In this document: positions 48,801 to 61,103 of the stretch, in pieces
How positions within the stretch are numbered: the first letter of the stretch is position 1
How the letters are laid out: each line of letters begins with the position of its first letter
Origin: Amphibalanus amphitrite
Taxonomy: Eukaryota; Arthropoda; Thecostraca; Balanomorpha; Balanidae
Direction: 5' to 3'
Assembly (NCBI RefSeq): GCF_019059575.1
Contig: NW_024881507.1
Location: 1,674,001-1,738,000, forward strand
Length of the DNA: 64,000 bases
Translations under genes and position numbers: made by a program
Notes under the pieces: model-generated
Told to the model about the DNA's origin: nothing
Database searches by the model: none
Seen by the model: only the letters and a program-made list of their open reading frames with translations

Positions 48801-51800
48801 GGATGAAAAAATGCATTTAGTATTCTTGCTATGTGAAGAATCTAAGTTATACGCTGAAGCTTGCATGCAGCACTTCGGCGTCCGTTAGCTATTAACTAAA
48901 CTGTGCAAAGTTTGATGACATTTTCTCATCTGCATATCTCTTGAGCGCCAGAAAATATGATTAGTGGAGAACTTGGCTTTTTCAGTGGAAGCTAAACAAA
49001 CAACAGGGTGCTTAACTCCATCGTCTGCGCTGGATGTTGCGCGGTTGTTCGACAGAGTAAGCTATGATAAAACTTAAAGCTCTAGCATGCTCCGAGATTT
49101 CGGCTCGAGCCGCTCCTGTGAGAGTGCGACAGGCATCGCGCCTGAGAGAGCTCGTCGCTCCTGAGAGAGCCCGGATCTACTGCTCGTGGGAGAGCGCGGC
49201 CCAAGTCGCTCTTGTGAGAGTTCGACTGGCATCGCTCCTGAGAGAGCCCGTCGCTCCTGAGAGAGCCCGGGTCTACCCGCTCCTAGGAGAGCCCACTGCT
49301 CCAGACAGCCCGGATCTACCGCTGCTGGGAGAGCCCGCCGTTCCTGAGAGAGCTCGATTCTACCGTTCCTGAGAGCACCCGCCGCTCCAGACAGCCCGGA
49401 TCTACCGCTGCTGGGAGAGCGCGGCCCAAGTCGCTCCTGTGAGAACCCCTCTCGAGCCGCTCCTGTTTTCTCACCCGGCGGGGAAAGCCTGTGGTCAGCG
49501 GCAGTACACTCGGAGCGCTACACAGGCCAGATGAAATCCGCCAGCGGTTCGGACTGTGACCAGCTGCAAAGCCCCTTTGACGCTAAGCGCGCTTGACGCT
49601 AAATTCTCCCATCTACTGGGTAGTTCCCGATCGCTGATCGGGCTTATGTCCATTGTCACACAGCTCCAGCTTGTTATAACATCCTAAAAACAATAATGTC
49701 CGATGTACTGCAACAGGGCTTTACCTAAGAGTTAAGAATCTCGCATATTATCCGCACAGCACAGCTTGTCAAATATCTTACGCTGAGAATACACAATTTT
49801 CTTCGAATGTGGCTGCGCCGAATGAGGATAAAGCAGCTACTGTGATTGTTTGCTGAGCCGACATATTAGTGGTACCAAGCCTGCACAACAGAGCGGAGGC
49901 GCGGCGCGCCACATCAGAGTTACTTACCGGGCCGAGAGGACCATTAGGGTGACAAAGTGTCCCCGTCGCCGACTAGATTGGATATCATGTGCAGGAGATG
50001 GCATCACTGGTCACACACATTGCTACCACGCTGCAGGCAGGACAGTGGTGAAATGGGTAACGAAGTAAGAAAATGGCAAAGACGAAAATGGAGCGGGAGC
50101 TTTTAGCGTACCTACCATTTGTTAACTATAACCAGTACGAAAATAGATAGCGACCATTGCACTATTCTGGGCGTACCAGCTGTGCCGTTTGGAACGGCTC
50201 TGAATTGTTCCACGCTATTGAAGCCAGTTCCAGTGACCATTCGCTGTTCTCCTCGTGACGTCAGCAACTGACTGAGTTCAGCGCTGTCGTTGCGACGGCT
50301 ACGGCTATTGTGGGTGTGGAGGCTGTGGACTCAGGACTGTGACGTCTACGGATGTACTCTAACGGCTGTGGCGGATATGGCTTTGGACTGTGCACCATAG
50401 TGTCTGTAGCGATTGTGCACTGTGGAGGCTGTGACTGGCGGCTGTGACTGTGGCGACTATGGTTGAGGACTAAAGTGGTTTTGGCTGTGGACTATAACAG
50501 CAGTAGCTGTGGATTGTATAGAGGCTGTGACGCTGTCAGTGCTGGCCGCCCCGCCCTGTCTGCAGAGCCGTCAACGGCCATCAATGGTTGATGATCGTCT
50601 GCCCGGCCGGCCGGCGGTGAAAATATCCCCCGTCTGACGTCACGGGTGCTCAATAAGCGTCGCCGCCGATGGCTGCAGATGGCTGCCGTCCATTGTGTCG
50701 GCGACGTGGTGTCCGCTCGTGCGCTGCACCGATGAGGGCTCAGCAGAACGGGTATCGGCCGCCGGGCAGCGCCGGCCCGGCCTGTAGGACGTGGTTGGCT
50801 CGCGGCGCCAATGGCGTCACCATGGTCCTGATGATTGACTGAGGAGTGCCAGTCGCCTAGGAGATGGGATTCGGACCCTACAGCCTACAGCCTCCGACAT
50901 ACGGAGGATGCGAGGATAAAAACGAACAATGGGATGGCTTTGCGTTAGAATAGAAAAGGAAGGCACGCGAAGGCTACCAAAAAATAAACGACAGCTCAAT
51001 GATCAATCGCAGGTTTAGAGAACTGTAGTAAAGAGAGAAGAGAACGATAGTAGGTACCTAAATATCGTGCTGACTCGATGGGCTTCCATCCCAAGACAAC
51101 CGATCCGTGCGCGTTTCTGTAGTGTTTGCTTTTCATATTGCATTCGCAACTGTTTGCTTTGCTACAATATAGCCTTATATCGCGCATTTCATCCGCGCTA
51201 TTCACACGCTTCGCTGGCCGTGTAAATAATACTGGCTGGAGTATTGCGGGCTAGTATACGTTTCAGGCGCACAGCCGGCAGAGCCATCTATCAGATGGTT
51301 TGGGAAGCTGGCAGCAGCAAGTGTGCGGGCCGATGCGCTCAGCGGGATCGATGGGACATGGTTTGAAACACGAGCATTGTTGCTGCATTGCACAGAAAAA
51401 TTAGGGTTTCGGAGGCGCTTTTATTGAACCCTATGATCGATGAGAGCCCGCGTTATAATGGGAGCCAGAACGACGTTGTTGTTGGCATTGCCCTTTTTAC
51501 AACCTTAAAATCTTCCGAATATTGAACACACGAGCACGACCTTCAAAACACAGCCGAGGATTCATCAGCACCAATAAGAAGCCAGTCGAAACTGGTGAAC
51601 AGAGTCAGCCTGGGGGCGGCACTGGATCACTCCATTCGCTCAGGCTGCACGGCCGGGACGGACGGACAGCCAGCGACGGTCACCACTCGAACACGGTCCC
51701 AGTCCTGTCAACAGCCGCGCAGAAGAGAGTTCACGAGCTCTGAAAAGCGACCAACAAACTATCCGCTGCTTGGAACGCACCTGTGCTGGAAGCATCCGAG

Positions 51801-54800
51801 CACGGCTGCCCTTTTGATGACCTTTGCCAAGGTCAAACGGCTGCTGACCTTAGCGTTACATTCCGACGGCCGTTGGTATCAGTAATACATGCTCCACGAG
51901 GGGCCTTCTGCTTCGTGGTACAGACGGTCCCCGGTGACCTGAGGCGGACATGGAATCGTGCCTGGCCTGCTGTGTGGGCCTCACTCCGCGCCGGGGAGGT
52001 GACCGAGCCGCCCGCCTCGTCAAACTGCTCAGTAACCGCCCTTTTGGTTAGACAATTGTTAAGGATGCTAAAAGCGTAACGAGCTAAGTTTCAAGATTCC
52101 TATGGTAGTCAGGTGGCTGTTTGAGATGCGGCTTTTTTGCTCACAGAATAGCCCTTATTACGAAGAAATAGTATGCAGTGCTCTAGCAAGGAACATCTTG
52201 ATATATGTAGTTAGGATTTTAAATGACCTTTTCCTCGATAATTAATTGGAAATTCAATAAAAAGTAAATATTATATTGTTTGGCAAATTTTCGAACAACA
52301 GTTCATTCTCAAGCCACATGAAACAATTGACAACAAGGTTGTCAATTGTTTGAGAATGTCATGAAACAATTGACAACAAGGTTGTCAATTGTTTGAGAAT
52401 GTCATGTGGCTTGAGAATGAACTGTTGTTCGAAAATTTGCCAAACAATATAATATTTACTTTTTATTGAATTTCCAATTAATTATCGAGGAAAAGGTCAT
52501 TTAAAATCCTAACTACATATAGCTCTTATTACCTTTAGATCATGTACACCTGCAGGCACGGTGCGTATTTGAGCTGTGAATCAGGTACGGTACCGATACG
52601 CGCTGTGAACCCGTCACACACGCCATTCCATCGACAGTGTCGGTCGGCGCGTGACTGCCGTCAGATCAACATTGCGTGTGTGGCGCCGATAGCAGCCGAC
52701 TCCGACACACAGGAGCGTCAACAGCTCGCGCCGGCCTCGGGCGCCGGCGGGACGGCGAACCGATATACCCAATTCACCGCTGACTATTTCATTGCAATCT
52801 CGTATTTGTCAGACTTGTTTGAGCGCTGTGGAAATAGTTCGACGTGTGCAAGTTAAAACCTTAAACCACTATCGATGTTCGATGTGTGGTAGCTGACGTG
52901 TGGTTACCTTCTTTGTGTTTCAGGTCACAATAGACATTCCATACGCGTCTCCGCCCCAAGGCATGAAGTACTTCACCATCATTGGTCCCCACATCGACTG
53001 TATGGACGAACAGTACCTGGTAAGTGGCAAGTGTGGAGTGCGCAACTGTGTTTGAATGTTGACATCGCAAGCGTGCGTAACAAATGCTTCTCTATTATTG
53101 CCGAAAATTAAAATAATGTGATAAAACGTTGGATGATGATGAAATGTTCCCACAAGAGAACACGTTACACGTTATTGACCAATGCATAAACACACAAACA
53201 TAGGCATCCCCTCATTTACATCACGCTGGCAAGTCAATCTGAATGCCACATTAACTGCACATCTCACGGTTACCAGTTCAAGGTGTTCCGAAATCCCAGT
53301 GGGTTCGCTGACACGCCTTTCATTAGAACCTTCTCGACCGGCGCACTAACTCGGTCACAAATGAAATCATTCTGGCTGACGCTCTGGCAGGTTCATTGAA
53401 TCCGCTAGCAATCCGGAATCCGGCCAAGGTTACGGGTAATTAAGTCGGGATCGATCCGGTCAGCAGTTCGCTCCGCAGCGCTGCGAGTCAAGCGCCGTCA
53501 CTGGCCGCCTGTTCGACGACGGGCTAACGAACTCAGCGTGGCCAATCAGAGGACAGAATGGCCGGCCGGACGCGCGGTAATTGGCCGATATCTGCTGACC
53601 GCAGGCGCGCCGATCACGACGTCACGCGTCAATGGACAGACTATCGAGGCCGCCACTCATGGTCGTCTGTCGCCACTAACTCGGGTCAGCGGGTATACAG
53701 ACGGTCAGGCTGTGGCGACGGACAGCCTGAGGCGACAGTCAGGCAAAAAGGCGACAGTCAGCGAACTTTTATGGAAGGTCCATAGGCGGAAGAGTCTGCA
53801 TCCTGACCGTTATAAAATTGAGTTTTCTACTTCATGTGAATATTTTGACGTGACCGTCCATTTGAGAAGGGAAATTTAAACTCCAGGCATGACGCAGCCC
53901 TCGTTCTGGTGGTTCTGTTCGTATAGCAGCGCCTCGTGGCAACCAGGGCAGGACGTGACTGATATACAGGATATTAGACGTTCAACCTGTGGCTGGACCA
54001 ATCTGTTATATCACACGACTCATTACAAAGCGGGGGTTCCTTTCGCAACGTATTTAATTTCATTATACAACCTCGGAAGGACTCTCACAATATTTGTGGC
54101 GGTAGGCGAGATGCCGACAGATATATAAAACCGATTTAGAATCGGGACAGAGTGCGGAGAGTCAGTCAGCTCACAGACGACCAATCAGCATAAGTGCGCG
54201 CTGCTATCGCTAGCTGACAATCAAACACAGCAGCAGACGCTCACCGATATATACTATATCTGATATCGGGACCCCCAGCTCCATGGAGAAGGTGAGGACA
54301 TTGTTTCCCAACAGGCACATGGATATTGTGAAATTGAACGGTGATATACGGAAATGTTGCCCGTGTGATTCGCAACTCTATGTAGAAACACTCAATCTTG
54401 CTAACAACTACAACCAGGGCATGTGAATGCCAAAGCTCTCGCGATATGAAATTCTGCTCCAATAAAACGGTACACCCAGACTCCCGGTTTGACAATCCAG
54501 CCGCACACGGCTTTATGAACATACATCATTTAGCGTGCAATATCCGCCTTCCGGCAATGCAATCTCCCCTGACCTTCCGCACTTCATTCCTTATCGCTAA
54601 TGCATCGAGACAAGTTGGATTAACTTTGTACTAAATTGGTCTGATCCGCCAATGAAAATTAAATGAAGACAAACGATATCTCCACCGATACTCGTCCTGT
54701 GTCTGTCGTGTAAGTTAGATAGCGAGTAGGTGTTGGTGAATTGCTTGCGTGTGGACAATAGACTGTCTTATAACATTTGTCATTCTACAGAAACCGATGG

Positions 54801-54976
54801 TGGGACAGGACAAGCGGACCAGTTGCTGCTTCTGCTGCAAGCGCGGGCCCGTCTCTCTGCGAACGCAGCTGGAGCGGTCGGCCTATGTCTGCGGGGAGAG
54901 CATCAAAATGAAGGCCGACATCGACAATCAGGGAGAGGAGGCCGTCCGGCTCAAAATCCGATTGGTGCAGGTCAGT

Positions 54977-55060
<84 letters not shown>

Positions 55061-58000
55061 CCAATTTGTTCAATTGATCGAAGCGTTCTAACCACCAATG
55101 GATCGGCACAAGAATCGTGCGTTAGACAATTGAAAGTCGGGACAATGCCATCGTTCTGCGGAAGCTGAGTTTAAAGGGGCGCATGTATATGTTACGGCCG
55201 CTGTTGGGCTGCAGAGAGTGCTCATATTTCACCAGGAGACGATGCTAAAGCCTTCCAAACGGAAATGAAACCATTCGCCGCCGACGGGCGGGCTCGGGGC
55301 CGAGCGTCCGCCCGTCCCCCACACTGACCTCCGGGGCCGCGCGACTGATATGGAAAGGTTCCAACCCCAGCCGCCGTGAGCTCTGCGGCAGCAGATACAC
55401 ACCGAACGATGTGGTCTGGCTAGTTTCAGAGAAAACCCATTTGGTTTGTTTGAGATTTGTTTGGGATTTATTTATTGTAATTTATTTGCACTTCCATGGA
55501 CAAAATTAAATGTCGGATGAAGATGGGCTCGGATCGCAGGGACGGAATGAAATTGAATGCCGTTCTAAGAATACCGGCTGGTGATGCAAGAATATGGCTT
55601 GATTGATGTTGTCAGGTTGTTGATGAATGATGCGAGGCACACTTTACACACTATCGGCGATCCACGTTTACCAGCACACACCATTACCCTTCCGTGCACT
55701 TCCAATCATGGCGCTCTGCCCGGCACGCCCTGCGTCCTTGGCCTGACCTTGCCGAGTTCGGTATGCACCGCGATAGCGCGGGGCGTAATCAGATTGGGCG
55801 AGCTCCCCCTCATACCGGGGGCCGGGTCGGGGCACGCGGGTGGGGCCCGCGTTGGGGGAAGGGGTGCGGGGGTGGGAAGGGGATGACACCTGACGTAACC
55901 CCCGACCGGACGCCGGTCTCCGCCAGCCGGGCTCCCGGGAGGATTTCGGACGGTGTAAGGTCGCTCACGTTCCGGGCCAGTCCGGGCTCTGAAAGGTCAG
56001 CCGCGCCGCCGCCGTCCAAAGGCGGCCCTTTGAGCTGGGGTCGTGCCTCGGATGTCCGCCGGGTCGGCTGTAACGGTGCGCTCCGGAGGCTATATCAGGT
56101 CTCCATGCAGGATGCAGCTGTATTCTGGTCGTCTGGATGACGGTCGACGACAGTACTGCGACAGTTCAAGTAGCGTTGCATATGCTCGATGAGAGTTAGG
56201 GATGAATCCACGAGGGAGCGACTAGTAGTTAATGGAGGCCTGTAAACTCGAGACAGCCTTCAGGCCGAGCTACTGCGGAATCCTCTGATGATATCCCCGT
56301 CGAGTAGTTGCTCCATTTCGCCGACTGCAGGGGTACACTATAGCCGTCTGAAGCCCGTCTGGCCAGAGGTCGGCACGCTATCTTTGTTGACTTGGCCCGT
56401 CGAGATCGTCACTAAACCGCCGACAGTCATGGTGGAACACTGCACAGCTTTTAGCGATGCCCGCCATTGGGGACTGAAGTGCCGGTCACTTGAAAACCAC
56501 GGACGTCTTCTGACCGCGGTAGTACTGAAATCTGACCAAACCGATATTTTTGTTTTTGTTAATTTATTTCGACTTATGACAGCTGGCCACTGCGCATGAC
56601 CCGGAGAAGTCATCTTGTCGGTCGTGGTGGCGCCATCACCACTCACCCCGCGGCCCTCTCCAGTGACAGTTTCTGTCTGTGTAGCAGCGATCCCACGGGG
56701 CCGTTTACGATCGCTCGCCGGTCCGCAGGTCTGCTCACAGCGCGTTTTTCGCTGTGGACGTCCCTGAGATCGATGGCGCTGTGCCGGCCGAGGGGAAATT
56801 CTGAGACCACCATACCTTACACACGGTGTTCTACGTCCGCCAGCTAACTCAATTTACCCAGAACCGTATGCCGGGGAAAGCGAATCCAATTCCACGACGG
56901 CGAACGGCGTGCGGCCTGCAAATGCAATCGTGCCCATTGTTGAGAGCAAAACATTTTCATAGATTTTGCATGACAGTTAATCAAAAAATACAATGCATAG
57001 TATTTGAAAGGCACGAGACCGTGCCTTTTTTACATTTTTATTTTTCGTAGCAGTACGGTCATTAAAATTTGATGCAACAAAATGATTTCGGTATGAAAAT
57101 TATGATTCCATAGTTGTAATGGAAACCATAGGCGGCGGAACGGGGAGGGCACCGGGGCACCGGACCAAAAGTCGGCAGTGCCCCCCCCCCCCCTTAATTG
57201 AAGTTGTTCCGCCGCTACTGATGGAAACGTCTGGTTTACGTAAGGCAAAAGCAGCATATTGTTTATATATAGGCATGCGCATAAACAAGCAGTTACGGTT
57301 GTATCAAAATTCGTGAACCTCACAGAGCTCTACCATGGTCCGTCATGACGCGGCCAGGGACGGCGGGAAGCGTCCGGAACTGACGGCGCCCTTCCAGAGC
57401 TGCCGCCTGCCGGGCACGGTAACTCGGCGGCAGGAGCCGTCCGCGTCGGCCGCGCCGTCCCCGCCAGATGCTCCACGCCCCCTCCCTCCCACCCCCTCCC
57501 GCGTCGGTGGCGACGGAGCGGCGGCGCCGACGGGACCGGAAGTGCCACTCTGCCGCCGCCGCGGTACCATAGCTGCGTCCCGCAGAAACTGTATCCGGCC
57601 AGCCCATCCGCGATCCCCAGCAGTCCCTGCCGAGCTGTCCAGTGCCGTCTACAGCAGTCCCCTCATCCTTCCTGCACAAAAGGTCACTACTCATTAGTGC
57701 CTTTCTCAGTCTCTTCACGTCTGTGATCACAGCCGGTATAAGCGCCTTACTAGGAACCAGTCAGAGGTCATGACCCGCAGATGACCCCCCCCCCCACCTC
57801 CTTACTCAGCTACGGCAGACACGCCGACATGTGAAGAAGACACGACTGGAGAATAATGACCCCGGCTCCGGCTGGGTCGGCGCGCGAGCCAAAGGCTGCA
57901 ACTGCACGGAGCTATGCCGTTATGATGCGCCGCCGCTCTGAGTCGCTCTGGGGACCGCTGGAAATTTGTCTTGATCTGGGTCTGATATATGTGATTGTGA

Positions 58001-61000
58001 ATTATCTTCATCGTGAGTTACGGGACATTTGTTAGTTTCAGTGGCATCGAACTGACAACTGGTTACATGACCAATCTCTCGGTCGATAGTTCGACGACCC
58101 GCTGGCATTTCATAAACCTGCATCTCTTACGTTTTTTCCTCAGAGGGAAATCATTAGCTGTAGCAGGTAGTTACTTCAATCCCATGACTTGGTCTAGAAA
58201 GCTTACTTTCCAATTCCATTCCATTTTTTCAGCTGTTACATGTTGTCTGATTTCCCTGTCGTGCCACCTACCGCCGGTGATCTCCCCTCCGCTGACGGCG
58301 GAGACTTTCGTACCGCTCTGCAGCAGCCTCCCAGCCCCCGCCCGTCTCTGTGCCGGCAGTGGATACTTTATATCCGCCCGTCTGTACAGCCTCCCAGCCC
58401 CCGCCCGTCTCTGTGCCGGCAGTGGATACTTTATATCCGCCCGTCCGTACAGCCCCCGCCCGTCTCTGTGCCGGCCGGCAGTGGATACTTTATATCCGCC
58501 CGTCCGTACAGCCTCCCAGCCCCCGCCCGTCTCTGTGCCGGCCGGCAGTGCATACTTTATATCCGCCCGTCCGTACAGCCTCCCAGCCCCCGCCCGTCTC
58601 TGTGCCAGCAGTGGATACTTTATATCCGCCCGTCCGTACAGCCCCCGCCCGTCCAGTGTATTCCCGTCCGTCTCTAAAACCCCCGCCCGTCTCTGCCGGC
58701 AGTACGCCGAGTACTTTATCCCCGCCCGTCTCTGAGACCCCCGCCCGTCTCTGCCGGCAGTACGTGGAGTACTTTATCCCCGCCCGTCTCTGCAGCCTGC
58801 AACCCGTTCGTCTCTGTAGTCGGCAGCCCCCGTCCGTCTCTGAGACCCCATCCGTCTCTGCCGGCAGTACGTGGAGTACTTTATCCCCGTCCGTCTCTGA
58901 GACCCCGCCCGTCTCTGCCGGCAGTACGTCGAGTACTTTATCCCCGTCCGTCTCTGAGACCCCGCCCGTCTCTGCCGGCAGTACGTGGAGTACTTTATCG
59001 ACCGCGGCGTACTGGGCGTCACCAAGGACCTGCAGAACACGGCGCTGGAGTACCTGGGCGACTGGGTGCCGCCGCTGACCCGGTCCAAGTTCGACTCCGC
59101 CAGCAGCCTGGTGGTGCCCGTCATGCCGCCCACACTGGTCGGCGTCTGCCGGCTCATGCAGATCTACTACGTGCTAAAGGTGGGTCCGCCCAGAGGCTAC
59201 CGGGTCTGCGCAGAGGCTACTGAGACCGCGGAGAGGCTACGGGGTCTGTCCAGAGGCGTGTCAAGGGACGTTAAATTAGATGGCCAGATGCAGGAGTTAT
59301 TACGGCAGCTGGGGCCCTGTTGAATACCATTCAATAAATGCGCAACCCATTTTACTTAGTTTCATATACCATTTGATCATTGTTATAGGTGCCGTAGTAC
59401 GGTGGGATGCGCAGGACATTTTGAGGTGTGTGGGTAAGGTTTCCATTTCTCCTATCCTTCTTTGCTTCGGAGTAACGAGCTATTCATGTCTGCCAATGGA
59501 AGTAATAGTCGAGTATCGATCAACTTCAAACCCTTGTTCGGTACTCAGTTTCTCGTTCTGCACCTCTCGCCTTCACCCTACGGTGTAACCTTCTAATCCC
59601 ATAAATACGCCTTCCCCGCTCCGCCGCTTCTGTAGCCATTCTGGAGCGGGTGGCTGTCCATAATTCACCCGGTGACGTCACTGTGTAATTCACCGCAGTG
59701 ACGTCACTGTGACGTGTAACAGCCCAACTCGGCGGCCCGGTCGTGGCCGACACGAGCCGTCCGTCCCGCGGCTGTCTCCGGACCGCCGCCGGGCGCGGCC
59801 CAAACGGCTCCCCAACGGTCCTCGGGAAACATGGCCGCGGACTCAGAGCACCGGTCTCCGCCACTCCCTTCCCATCTGCCCCCGCCGCCGCCGCTCCTTT
59901 TGCCCTCTGTCTAACTACGCCGCCTTCTCGTCTGCCTCTGCCGCTCCATTCCCTCTACCTAAACCCCACTACTCCTTTTCCGGGGCCCCGCCTCTGCGCC
60001 GACTTATTTTCAACGCCCACTTTCGGCTCCTCCCAGTCACCACCGGCACCCCCTGCTTCTTAGCCTCTGTCGTCCCAGCCTTTGTTTTAGCCGACTCTCT
60101 CCTCCAGGCCCACCCTCTGCCTCCTCCTCTCCTCTGCCTCATCACGACCTCCTCCTCCCTCCGCTCCTCTCCCCTCCTGCCCCGCGCCTCTGCCGGCTGA
60201 TCGCCCGCATCCCCTCCAGTCTCCATCGGTACAGGACGCGGCTTATTGTTATTCCCCGACGGCTGCACCGGCGCTGATCATGATTTCGACGAACCGGACC
60301 CGCGCGCCGGCAACGGCGTGATAGTGGTGGTGGTAGTGGTGGTAGTGCTGGTGAAGATGCTGGTGCTGGTGCTGGTGTTGGTGAAGATGGTGGTGAATAT
60401 GGTGGTGCTGGCGGAGATGAAAATGGTTGTGACGATGACGATGGTGCCACAAATCTGATGACGTAGTGTAACGGTGATGCGGGACCAAATGAAGATTTAT
60501 TCATTACAGACGCGATCAATCAGCGGTCCGGACAGCCGTACCATAATTACGAGCACTTTTATTACGTTCGTTAACAAGCCAGCGTCTCGGGGCGGACATG
60601 CGCTGCGCATCATTCTGTAACCGTGGTTACCGGACGCTGTTAGTCATCCGACCCTGGTTAGACAAATGACAAGGGTCGGCTCGGCAGTAGCTACCCGGCA
60701 ACCGAAGAGCAGGTATACGAGTAAGATAAGATAACTGTCAGGGACTCGGCGAAACACCCAGCGAGGGACTCTCCCGCGCACTCTGCGAGTGCCAGGAACT
60801 CGTCCATGGCTCTCGCGGGACTCCCCGTGATTCCGGCGGCCGCCGTCCACCTTCAGAGTCCTGTTTCGCCTGGTAATGACTGCTCCGCCAGCTGCGTAGT
60901 CCTCCGGAGAGCAGATCCGGCGCTCCGGAAACGACCGACGCGACGCAGCCGACGGGCCCGTCAGCGGGCGGACAGCGCGCTGATCTCTCAGTCCCGTCCC

Positions 61001-61068
61001 AGCGCCGGGACTGTACTGAGAGGATGGGTGGGACAATGTGGACCACCTGCCAATCCTGGACATAATTA

Positions 61069-61103
<35 letters not shown>

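Larger units (their letters stand above)
43109..52923. other. Arrestin intron 3 (9.8 kb)
   Basis: No gene seen. Holds a CGTAACGTCACGTAACG-type short array (44036-44110), a TAAATGGT array (45898-45945), family D copy 2, a GC-rich block with a C-run (47760-48110), a GAGAGCCCG-type degenerate repeat (49090-49470), a GGCTGTGG-rich tract (50300-50560) and a 320-bp palindrome (52202-52521). Confidence 0.5.

Noticed and set aside
58013-59078. Two plus-strand frames of about 240 aa before arrestin exon 6
   Set aside because: They translate the acceptor-derived minisatellite and carry repeated PARLCAGSGYFISARP-like units. Explained as intronic repeats, and reported as such.
59526-60519. Pro/Ala/Arg-rich frames on both strands in intron 6
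   Set aside because: A C/T-rich low-complexity tract and a GGTGNT repeat explain them; no domain or consistent codon pattern is seen.
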